Origin: Agaricus subrufescens
Taxonomy: Eukaryota; Basidiomycota; Agaricomycetes; Agaricales; Agaricaceae
Length of the DNA stretch: 64,000 nt
Assembly (NCBI GenBank): GCA_029945375.1
Contig: CM057060.1
Span: 1,302,001 to 1,366,000 of the forward strand
Direction: 5' to 3'
Position numbers and translations under genes: made by a program. Position 1 is the stretch's first letter. Every line of letters starts with the position of its first letter. The notes beneath the pieces were generated by a model. It had not been told where the DNA came from, did not search any database, and saw only the letters and a program-made list of their open reading frames with translations. Positions 1 to 9,060 of this stretch are shown here, in pieces.

Positions 1-93
1 GAGCCCGTCCGCGACCACTGGCTCTGTGGCCATCTTTTCAGTCACGTGCGTCAATCTCCCTCATTTCCGTGTCTGGCCAAACAGGCTCAAACA

Positions 94-99
94 ACGCGT
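94..99. promoter_or_regulatory. ACGCGT (MluI cell-cycle box) before CSM3
   Basis: The palindrome ACGCGT ends 10 bases before the chosen ATG at 110. In ascomycete yeasts this motif is bound by MBF and drives G1/S expression. The same hexamer lies by the ORC1 start and twice upstream of H2B in this window, so a cell-cycle role is a reasonable inference. A single hexamer can also occur by chance. Confidence 0.35.
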
Positions 100-109
100 C
101 CCTAATTGG

Positions 110-1589
110 ATGGCTTCTCTCGACGAGATCTGGGACGCGCCGGTCACCCCGAATTCCCCCAAAGCACCCAGGACACTCGACCTCGATGATGATGACGCAT
201 CATTGGAGCCCCCTGCAAAGCGGCAGAGACAGACCCTCTTCTTATCCGACTCCGAGGACGATGATCAGCCCGGTGCATCAGTGCCGCGGGGTGCCACTAA
301 AGCCCCTCCACGCGTAATCAACCCACCTATAGACGAAGATGTCGAAGCGCTCTTTGCTGATGCAGAAAATGATGACCAGCTGAGCTTCAAGAGGGTAGGC
401 GACTTTGACATCGCTGCCATGGAGAAAGAGGCCAAGGAGAGGCATCGCCGAGCCATGCCATCGACACCTCATCCTGTCATGCCGTCCAGTTCCCCGGCTC
501 GAGATGGCGAGGCTACAGCTACAAGTGGAGCGAATGGGAAGGAAAAAGAGCCTATCAAACGTCGGAAACCCTTGGTATTAAACGAGAACCTGTTGCTTGG
601 ACCAACTGGCTTCCCTGACCTGATCTCGCAACTCAAGGATTTTAAAGTCAAAGGAAAAGGGCATGAGGTGTGCCCAGTTGCAGATGTCACCTGTGTTACT
701 GATCGAACATGGGTTAAAGGTTGATGACCTCACGCGGCTCATGCGAGTATACAACTTTTGGGCGCATAGACTCTACCCCAAGGTCAAGTTTCGAGATACC
801 GTTGTACGGGTCGAAAAACTGTGTCACTCCAAGCGAATGAATGCAAGTATTCTCAATCGGTATCACTCTCTCTTTGAGTCTAATGTCTCCTTGTCGTAGG
901 TTGCACTATCAGTGTGGAGAGACGAAGCGAAGGGTAAAATACGAGATCCGGACGCGGACCTCTCCCCTGATTCGGACGATGACGATCGAGGGTTAGCGAA
1001 TGCGGATCGGGTCCAGCCCTCTGAGGGCCCCTCACGACCTCGTTCAGAAGCAAACAATTCCTCAGTGCCACCTTCTCCTCGCGCTTCCTCACAGCCGCCG
1101 ACAGGTGGTTTTCAAACTGATGGTGATCTGTTTGGCCCTCCGACTTCTAACTCGACACGAAGCACTCATCCTGCAACCAATTCATCATCAACGATTACAA
1201 AGAGAAGGATTATAGTTGATGATGACGAGGATGATGACGAGGAAGAGAACCTTTGGAAACAATTCGAAGAAGCAAACACCCAACAGCCGGCGCAAAATCA
1301 GCAACAACCTGCCTCTATGCAGTCTTCAGGTGATCTTGATGACAAAGAGATGTGGGCTGCCTTGGATGCAGCCTCAACCTCAATGAAACCTGCTACAGGG
1401 ATCAATGCCGCAGGTACTGGCGAGATGGATATTGACGACGAGGACATATGGGACATCGTCAAAGAAAACGAGAAAACACCCCCTCAATCGTCCTCAGGTG
1501 GCGAGGAGCCTAATCCCACGATACCGATCCATGCGAATCAATCTTTGTCGGAATCCGAGATGGGTTTCGATGACATGTACACTGATTGA
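110..1589 (+). CDS. CSM3: Replication fork protection protein CSM3/Swi3 (TIPIN family)
   Basis: Exons are 110-667, 720-842 and 900-1589, giving 456 codons. The Swi3 domain spans about residues 155-240. It has the LLLGPTGFPDL start, the GKGHE/VDDLTRLMRVY stretch across intron 1, a WAHRLYPKVKFRD segment and SVWRDEAKGK at its end. The C-terminal half is acidic and low-complexity. In other eukaryotes this protein pairs with Tof1/Timeless to stabilise stalled replication forks. The ATG at 110 is preferred over an in-frame one at 26 because the protein then starts MASLDEIWD, followed by the usual acidic leader. Intron 1 (668-719) has a GTGTGC donor. Intron 2 (843-899) appears to use a GC donor (GCAAGT), because only that splice joins the conserved KRMN to VALSVWRD in phase 0. 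Confidence 0.9.
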
Positions 1590-2036
1590 CTACGTAAATT
1601 GCCACCTAGACTTGTCTGTATCTCTAACTCACTTTGCTACTGCACATGTAAAAATTTGATACCCCAATGCAATTGACTTTGTAAGTGTTCATTGATGAGA
1701 CGTATAAGCTCAACTTCCTCTGAGCCGTATTGTCACTTCTACAACCTCGCTATCCGTTCAACTGGTCCTTGTGACCTTTAAGCTCCGGAATGTGAGGCGT
1801 TGATAACGCCAGGTGGACGTCGAGCTTACAAAGGTCAGATGAGTTTAATATCATCATCGGCTACCGGTGAGAGTGACAAGGAAAATTAAGTATATGGTCC
1901 GGCCTTTGCTAAGATAGGTATAACTTCAGATTCAGAAACATCAGTTGAAGGCCAGTTCCACAATCTAGAGACAACAGTCTATTCAAGTATAAATATATGT
2001 ATAAGATAATTGTTCACCTCAACAGAGCCTTTATAC
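1590..2036. other. Convergent 3' intergenic region CSM3/CMR1
   Basis: No convincing ORF lies here. The region separates the 3' ends of two convergent genes and is AT-rich towards CMR1. Its only notable structure is the nested inverted repeat at 1772-1837, described separately. Confidence 0.6.
1772..1837. repeat. Nested inverted repeat in the convergent intergenic region
   Basis: The outer arms are 1772-1785 and 1822-1837. They are reverse complements except for a two-base bulge (GT) in the right arm. Inside them, 1796-1810 forms a second hairpin, GGCGTT-gat-AACGCC. Either strand could fold into a stem of about 14 bp with an internal stem-loop. It lies between two convergent genes, so it could shape 3' ends, encode a small structured RNA or be a mobile-element remnant. 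I found no second copy by eye. Confidence 0.55.
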
Positions 2037-4234
2037 TCAAGACGTGCCAATATCCCCTGGGGCCCAAAGGACGCAACGACCACTACCATTACCACTAGCA
2101 GCACGTTCAACAATATTGGGGTGTGAACATGTAACGGCCTGAACAGCAGAAATTCTACAGAATAGGTTGAGTGGCTGACTTTCGCAATTCAAGTAGAGAT
2201 GAAATTACCGGGACGGATCTGACAAGCGGGCAACAAGTTCTCCTTTACCAGAAAAGATGTCCAATGAGTGTTTCATATTCCCGATCTGCAGGACTTCATT
2301 TGTGAGGTATTCAACAGGAATGGTGGATGCCACAAACCGTAAAGTGAGGATAAGCGTCAACATTCGGACTCCATTGTGCTCGTAAGATTGTCACCCAGCG
2401 CCCCTGAAAATGATATTAGCTTTTTACTATTCATATATCTTTAATGCAACTGGATTTACTGTTTGGCAGTCATGACGTATCCTTGAGAGAGGCTTGAAGC
2501 TTTTGAATGGACCCGAACTATCGAGTGTTGCCTCATCGAGATCCCACACTGTAGAATGGAAGAGGTCAAGTTCTGAGAGAGTAGTCGAAATAGAATGTTC
2601 CTTACATCGCACCGTATCATCGTAGCTTGTGCTGACTATTTGTCTACCTCGGGGATCCCAATATGCTGAACTACAAGACTTGTCATGAGCCCAGTCTCCA
2701 CGAAGTAGGCCCATCCCTTTCTTAGAATCGGCAAACTTCGTAACGACATCATGAGTGTATGTGATCTTGGATTCCAATGTAGAACTAGGTTTCTTCTTTC
2801 GTGCTGGTGATGAGTTTGATGATGTCCCGTTAAGAGACTCGCCAGATAAGACTCCTAACTTGCGGATATCCCAAATCCTGTGACGGAGGGGTCATAACCC
2901 AAACAGAAAAATATCCGACAGGACTCACTTTAAAGTACGATTGTTACTTGCTGTCAGGATAAAATGAGGGCGCGACGGGTTGATACTGACACATCCAATC
3001 TTATTATCAGATAATTCGTACCGCCGAACTTTGCGTTGTCCCTCGCGAAGGTCAAGATGTGTAGCTCCGCCCGCACCATCTGAGATCCACATTTCGTTTC
3101 CCGAGGGTGTAAGATCTACATGATTAATGAGGATGCCATCTTCGCTCGCGTAAACCTCTTGCGAAACCCCAGTAGTGAAGGAAAGGCTGCGTATAGTGCA
3201 ATCATAAGACGTAGTATACACCTAAAAGCAAATCAGAATGCAAAAACAAGGGAGAGTATCAATTAGTAACCTACAGTATGCGCATCAACTGGGTCAAATC
3301 GGATACTGGATATCGAAGACTTTGATGTAGCTGGCCAATGACATTGCAATCGCCAATACTTGCCACCTTCACGTGTACTAACTTCAACATCTCCATCCTC
3401 ATCCTCAACTTCATCAGGTGCCGCTCTTGCATCCCAGATACCCAATTCACCATGCTTATCTGGTAAGAACATGAGAAAGAAAGTTTAACGCCACAAGAGT
3501 TGACTAGCATACCGCCAAAGAAAACAAGGTCTTTCGAAACTTCAGGATGATATGCAGCGCTATATATACGATTCTGGTTCACTTTTGCTCTAGCAACGAC
3601 TTTCAATGACCGGAATTTCTTCTTCAATTGTTCAACTTCTCGTGCCTCCCGCTTGTCGGTGTCATAAACAAATGCATCAAAATCTCCAATACGGCGAGGA
3701 TGTGGTTCATTGACAACAGTTTTGAATAAAACATCGAGAGTCGAGATATCTTCTGGATCCTGATCCACTAATTTATGAAGGACCAGGTCTTCATGGCGAG
3801 GCCTTTTGGCAGTACGAGCCTTTTCCTCAGCCTCATACCGTTCTTCTTCCTGTTTTACTCGAAGAGCCTCTTCTTCCTCCTATGATCCGATCAAGAAAAC
3901 ATTTCCTGGACACAGATAACTAACATACCTTACGCCTTTTCTTCTGTGCTGGAGTCTCATTAGGGTCTACTACACTCCTTCTCAAGCGTGCGGACTGTCG
4001 TCTAGGGATCTCTTCAGCATCCTTGCGTTTTCGCTTTGCAGGCTGTACCGGTTTTGCAGCTGGCTTAGGTTTAGCTATACCGAGCCCAGAGGCACCCCGA
4101 TTGAGTTCGAGGTCCTCCATAAGTGCACGATTGCGGGCAATATTAGCCTCGCGTTCGAGTTCACTGGATCCCTTGAGAATACTAACAGAACAAGCAGCAA
4201 CATAGTAGACTCACTACTCAGATAACTTGGGCAT
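2037..4234 (-). CDS. CMR1: DNA damage-binding WD40 protein CMR1 (WDR76-like)
   Basis: The protein starts MPKLSEYELEREANIARNRA, the usual CMR1 opening, followed by a basic linker with AKPKPAAKPVQPAKRKRK. A seven-bladed-type WD40 domain follows, with GELGIWDAR, TTSYDCTIRSL, NRTLKIWD and STSYDDTVR. It ends GRCVLWAP plus seven residues. The first coding exon is only 20 bases (4215-4234). Intron 1 (4164-4214) has acceptor CCAG, which restores MPKLSEYELERE, and exon 2 is 3929-4163. Further introns interrupt the WD repeats. In yeast, Cmr1 is a nuclear PCNA- and chromatin-associated factor that joins DNA-damage foci. Its first two coding exons and promoter are duplicated at 5508-5911. Immediately upstream lies a stub of a duplicated ORC1 gene with its own ATG, which may affect initiation. 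Confidence 0.9.
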
Positions 4235-4243
4235 TATAGACAG

Positions 4244-4372
4244 CTAGAGCAATGGCGTTGGGCTGTTTCGACTGGCCCAATGATACGCGGGATGTAACAC
4301 CACGTGAACCGTGTCACTCCGCGTCATAAAGTATCGACGTGTGAGGGTAGCAGGGACAGAGCCCTGGGGCAT
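4244..4372 (-). pseudogene. ORC1 5' remnant forming an ORF upstream of CMR1
   Basis: The first 13 or so codons match the start of intact ORC1: MPQGSVPATLTRR here against [13 protein letters not shown] there. Homology stops at 4335, the deletion seam. The old ORC1 start codon (4370-4372) then reads through the CMR1 promoter and stops at 4244-4246, a 42-residue ORF. The stop is nine bases upstream of the CMR1 ATG and on the same strand. The sequence upstream of this ATG (to about 4440) is also copied from the ORC1 promoter, including TGACGTCA. If that promoter still fires, this ORF would be translated ahead of CMR1. Its peptide has no expected function. Confidence 0.8.
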
Positions 4373-4397
4373 GGTAAGCTTGAGGGACAACGGCGCG

Positions 4398-4405
4398 TGA
4401 CGTCA
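4398..4405. promoter_or_regulatory. Retained TGACGTCA in the ORC1-promoter remnant
   Basis: This palindrome (CRE-like, a known type of bZIP site) is conserved between the remnant and the intact ORC1 promoter at 8893-8900. The overlapping ACGCGT of the intact promoter has become GCGCGT here, so the remnant keeps the CRE-like half but loses the MluI-box half. Function is inferred from motif only. Confidence 0.4.
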
Positions 4406-4540
4406 CTAAGAATTACGAGTACATTATTTTATTCAATCGTATTTAGGAAAGGAAAACGCTATTAGGCACATAAAATGTCCGCACACGAGTAGGGTATATG
4501 ATTTTTCGGCGATTCGTGACGATGAAATAGTAAATGAAGC

Positions 4541-5810
4541 TTATGTGATATCCATGATAGAGAGTTCCAGGATCCGGAACAAATCTGGATCTTTCATATG
4601 TTCTGACCACCCAATAACTTCCCTCCAATTGAAGACATTTGCTTCTTTCTCCCCAGCAGTAGCGAAATCCCCGAGATCGTCGTCATTTAGACCTCTCCAA
4701 ATCAAGAATAGTCGAGTAAAGGTACAAGGATTCACTTGTACAGTGATATCGATTGCTGCTGCAATCTTCGCCGGAGTCAGGAACCGGTACGCAATATTTT
4801 TATGGGTAGACCATGCAGCAATATTGTTACTGAGAGAAACAAAATCAGTGCTAGTAACATAAGATGGAAATGAGAATTACTTGATAAAGTTTGTACGATC
4901 ATGGATGGAAAGGCCTAGCTGATCGAGCACGTTCTTGAGATGTAGCAAGAAATCTCTGAAAGGCATAGCGAAACCATTGCGAGGAGTGATGAATGACTTT
5001 AGGTCAATCATGGATGCGTCAGGTCTGCGGAAGATGAGTGAATATCGAGATGACTATATTCACGAAAAACACTCACACTGCTTCATAGTAGAAGGCCGTT
5101 GTGACGGTCTCGCTACTATAGTGCTCCATGGCTCCCCCAGGATGACTTTGGAATAAAAGTTTTATTCTGTTGGGATCTCCTTCGACAGGTTCTCCCGGGG
5201 GCCAGACTATGCTTAGCTTCCAATAAGGTGATGTTTGCAAAGTCATATCACAATACTGAGCGCCTGGACAGACAACACTGAGTTGACACTTGGCAACAGG
5301 GGGTTTAGAGGCGATAGCGAGCCTAGAAATAGTCTTCGAATCAAACATGACATCTGTAGAGTACCCCGCGCCAGGAATTAGCCTGGTGCCAGAAAAGTCG
5401 AGTGTATGGGTGTTACCTTGATGAACAATATCAAGTTTTCCCCGAGATCGGCCACCTACGACAGTGCCATCATTTATTCTTGTCATATCTAGTTTATCAG
5501 AGACAAGCTTACGCTTTTTCCTCTGTGCTGGAGTCTCATTAGATTTATATACACTCTTTCTTAGGCGCGTAGACTTTCGTCTAGGAATCTCTTCAGTGTC
5601 TTTACTTTTTCGCTTTGCAGGCTGTACCGGTTTTGCAGCTGGCTTAGGTTTAGCTATACCGAGCCCGGAGGCACCCCGATGGAGTTCGAGGTCCTCCATA
5701 AGTGCACGATTGCGGGCAATATTAGCCTCGCGTTCGAGTTCACTGGATCCCTTGAGAACAACAGAACAAATGGCGACATAGTATACTCACTACGCAGATA
5801 ACTTGGGCAT
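4541..5810 (-). CDS. Chimeric protein: CMR1 N-terminus fused to protein X C-terminus
   Basis: Exons are 5791-5810, 5077-5742, 4881-5024 and 4541-4829. They total 1119 bases, 372 codons plus stop, with no internal stop. Residues 1-85 copy CMR1 (MPKLSAYELERE through the basic PAQRKKRK stretch) and include its 48-nt first intron. Residue 86 lies on the seam. Residues 87-372 copy the C-terminal 286 residues of protein X (about 177-462) with both introns of that part in the same positions. The WD40 domain of CMR1 is absent. The seam at 5506-5508 falls exactly on the 3' edge of CMR1 exon 2, so the lost splice donor is replaced by in-frame X codons. Upstream sequence is a copy of the CMR1 promoter. 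Four phases remaining in register despite many substitutions argue that it may be expressed. A recent, not yet broken, non-functional copy is the alternative. Confidence 0.85.
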
Positions 5811-5911
5811 TTTCTGACAGCTGGAGCAATAGCGTTGGGTTGTTTTTGACTGGCCCAATGATGCGCGGGTTGTAACACCACGTGAACCGCGTCACTCCGC
5901 GTCATAAAGTA
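5811..5911 (-). promoter_or_regulatory. Duplicated CMR1 promoter driving the chimera
   Basis: This segment matches 4235-4333, upstream of CMR1, almost base for base, including CCCAATGAT (a CCAAT-type element on the plus strand) and CCACGTGAA with a CACGTG E-box core. It places the chimeric gene under a copy of the CMR1 promoter. Only about 100 bases separate it from the 3' end of ORC1, so the promoter is short or overlaps the ORC1 3' region. Confidence 0.6.
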
Positions 5912-5931
5912 CAGAAATCATAGATCTACCC

Positions 5932-8867
5932 CTACGAGCACAAGATATTCCTCCACGAATTACCTCCGACGTCGCTGAGAACACGCTCAACCTCGCCTTG
6001 TTCAATGTTTAGTAAAACTCGTGTCTCATCCTCCGGTTTTCGCGATACCGCCACTCCCTCTTCCACAATTATTGCTCTGGACGCTAACAAAGAATCCCGC
6101 ACCATTAAAAGCTCGTTCTTCGTTGGCTTGGCCTTCGGATCCGAGTCCGAGGGAATTACACTCATATAGACAATGTGTTGGTAACGAATCTAGTAGCCAA
6201 AAAAAGGTTACTACATTGAAGAAAGCTTTCATAGATGTCTCATGAAAACCCACCTCACCCCACTTGATTTCTTCCACACCCTCGCGCTTCATACATTTCA
6301 CGAGCGAAGCAAGCATAAGTCGTTCATGAAAACTGCAATCCTGTAAATACGCAGTAATAGGGTTATGTTGCATTGCACGGAAAACCTCTTGTACATCTTT
6401 GATCGTAGATGTCCTCTTTTCCGACTGGGCGAGTTCAACCGTTCGTCTGTAAAATTGAGTATTGCAGTCATCAGAAAACAGACGAAGTCTCACCTGCATA
6501 TATCCAGTACTCTTCGGGCATCACCACTGATACCACTGACTTTCATAGAAGCCATCGTAATTGCTTTTTCCTCGATGACATCTTGTGATTCATCGTCCAA
6601 GCTTTCCTTCGCGGACGCAAGTCGAGCGCGGACAATCGTTTCCAGTTGCGCTCGGGTATACGGCTGAAAGTTAATTCGTATCATTCCTATTTGCTCATCT
6701 TAGCAGCGAGTTTCGACTAGTAGTGGTTCGGACTGACCTAATCGACTTCTCACTCGCCCACTCATCACCCTTTCTGGTAGATCCATGGTATTAGCCACCG
6801 CAATAACTACAAGCTTGCTCCCGGCAAGCGTAGGCCAATTGAAGAAATTGTATACTACATCCTGTTTATTTGTCACGAGTTGGTCTAGTTCATCCATCAA
6901 TACAATACTGCAGTTACAAAGTCATAAGGATGTCCGCAGTATCAAAAGAGATAATGGCTCACCATGCATGTCCTCCAGGCCCTCGCCCTGCTCCTCCACT
7001 GAAATATCTAGTAAGAGCCTTCAAACTCTCTTTGGGCGAAATACCCAGATTACCGTCCTTAGCGACATCGTGTCCTGAAATAGCTTCCCATAGCAAATTA
7101 TACGCAGCCGAGGGTTCCGGTAGTCGAAGACCATTAATCTCAACAAACGTGAACGGATTTGTTTCCTAAATTCAGGTTAGCATCCGATTTAAATGAACAA
7201 GAAAAAAACCACTCGCATTATTCATTGCCATATTTTTGAGCTCCATCACAACAGAGTGAACAGTAGCCGTCTTCCCAGTTCCGGGCACACCTGAAATATC
7301 TTGAATCGACCATAAGTTTCATCGCTAAGCGAGAGTAGAACAGAAACACCCACACACGCAGCCTCCACTACCCTCTTCAAGCATTTCACCAACACACCTC
7401 AACACATTCTCAAATTCCGCATCTCGACAAGGTAAAGAATCCGGTCTATTCCCAACATGCAACATATGCATCGCACGTAACCAAGGATCTTGAGGCAACT
7501 GCATCAAACTCGAATTCCATTTCTGCATAGCCGAGGGGAGCATGCGCGGTCGAACCGTAAACTTTTGCTTTTTTTTCGAGGGGGACGCTTGCAACCTGCG
7601 CGCCGCAGCTTTAGAATGTGGTGTAGGTTGCGCTAATGTTTTCATGCGCTTCCGGGGAGTAGTAGTCGCTTTACGACGCGGTTCTCGACGAGCCCTTTTC
7701 TTGCTCGGCGTCCGGGGTTCCATAGGTTCTTCCTCTTCTTGTTCGTCATCATCAATATCAGTGCCAGCCATCTCAATGTCGTCGTCGTCGCCACTATCAC
7801 CTGCATCTTCCGGTGCCTTGAATTCATCCTCAGAATCAATGTCGCTCTCGTCTTCATCCAATTTTCGTTTCTTTCCGCCCTGCTTTTTTACACGACTCGG
7901 TTCTCGTTTCGGCTCTTGTATTTCCACATTCCAAGGAATACCACTCCCCCATGAAGAATCTTCTCCTTCAGGGACATTAAGCTTGGACATACTTTGCCTA
8001 TGAGCATCCCAATGAAATCCGTAGAAAAGCCCACGATACGAGTCCACAGCCACTCTACAAATGAACGTCTCGTCGGAATCTTGTTGTCGTTCCTCCTCTT
8101 CCTCCTCTTCCTCCTCTGGTTCTTGACCTTCATTCTCGCTCGAATGAACAGAGTTCGCACGCTTCCTCTCTTCACGTACTGGTGAGACTGTGCGCTTGAG
8201 GGACCTTTGATAATTTCCGATGACGACACAACGCGAAACGACCACCTCAGGCAGAATAACTTCGCTAGAATCCAAACTATAATATATTTCATTCTAACAG
8301 TTATTAGAAAATATAGTTAATGATAAAAAAACTAAAATCCGGACATACTTGGTCATGAGCGCGTTTTGCACGAATAGAAGCCATCTCCGTCGGTCGCAAG
8401 AACCAATGTACCCTGATTCTCATCCTGCTCGAATTCGGCTGTTCATCCACAATCTCATCCTTGTTTCTACACTCCCACATCGCGACTATCACAGCAATAC
8501 TCGGTGGTCTCCTAACTCGATAGAACGAGTCGGTCTCGATGAGAATAGTATCCCCAACGTGATAAACTTGTTGAGTCTCTTCAATAGCCCTTCGTCTTTT
8601 CTTTGCTGCATTATGGATTTTTGCTTTTTGCGTCTTCATAGATAAACTATCGTAGAATACCGTTTGCATACTGTCGATGCTGTCTTCAGAAATTTCGTCG
8701 CGTTCATCCTGGAGTAGATCGAGGTCGAGGTTGATTGCTCTGGTATACACTGACGAGCCATCCCAAAAGCAATCTGGCTGAGCAGTACGTCTTCTTGATG
8801 GTGTTGCGAGGGGTTGAAATCGCTTTGAACGACGCGTGGGTGTAGCAGGAACAGCGCTCTGGGACAT
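5932..8867 (-). CDS. ORC1: Origin recognition complex subunit 1
   Basis: The N-terminus ([17 protein letters not shown]) leads into a BAH domain over the first two exons, with [42 protein letters not shown] and [13 protein letters not shown] long acidic and basic linker follows, then an AAA+ ATPase. The Walker A motif is GVPGTGKT across an intron near 7285, Walker B is LMDELDQL near 6900, and sensor/lid regions include SGRVRSRLG and [14 protein letters not shown] winged-helix-like C-terminus ends at 5932. In other eukaryotes ORC1 binds replication origins and recruits CDC6 and MCM2-7, and its BAH domain binds nucleosomes. An in-frame ATG at 8885 is possible; 8867 is preferred by family resemblance. 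The gene sits inside the duplicated unit and is the only intact copy. Confidence 0.95.
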
Positions 8868-8887
8868 GGTAAAGTTTAGGGACAATG

Positions 8888-8900
8888 ACGCGTGACGTCA
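8888..8900. promoter_or_regulatory. ACGCGT overlapping TGACGTCA before ORC1
   Basis: ACGCGT (8888-8893) overlaps by one base with the palindrome TGACGTCA (8893-8900), about 20-30 bases upstream of the ORC1 ATG. The first resembles the MBF site of yeast S-phase genes and the second a CRE/ATF-type bZIP site. A second ACGCGT lies within the first ORC1 codons (8832-8837). The roles are inferred from sequence only. Confidence 0.4.
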
Positions 8901-9060
8901 CTAAGAACTACGATTACATAGCGATCAACGAGTACATGATTCATTCAATCGTATTAGGAAAAAGAAAAGCTATTAGGGATAAATGAACCAGAAAAAAACA
9001 GTCCGCATACGAGAGTGGGGTATTTCTGCGATCCGGGACGATAAGATAAACCAATGAAAC

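Larger units (their letters stand above)
3929..5506. repeat. Tandem duplication, copy 1 (deleted internally)
   Basis: Copy 1 holds, from the left, CMR1 exon 2 and exon 1, the CMR1 promoter, the ORC1 5' end and promoter, and the 3' part of protein X. Each segment has a counterpart in the same order and orientation in copy 2 (5508-10026). Introns and non-coding sequence match as well as exons, so this is a DNA-level event. About 2.9 kb present in copy 2 (5912-8829, nearly all of ORC1) is missing here. The deletion seam is at 4334, where CMR1 promoter sequence ending CATAAAGTA meets ORC1 codons. Confidence 0.88.

Noticed and set aside
26..109. In-frame upstream start of CSM3 adding 28 residues
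   Set aside because: The added residues do not resemble the family N-terminus, and the start at 110 gives the expected short acidic leader. The region probably contains promoter or 5' untranslated sequence, with an ACGCGT at 94.
5743..5790. Acceptor CAAG before GGATCC for intron 1 of CMR1 and the chimera
   Set aside because: It creates an in-frame stop or a wrong frame. The acceptor at CCAG gives MPKLSxYELERE in both copies with normal lengths of 51 and 48 nt.
4541..5810. Treating the chimera as two separate pseudogene fragments
   Set aside because: The frame is open through the seam and all exon phases agree over 1119 coding bases, so a single intact gene is the better reading, pending transcript evidence.
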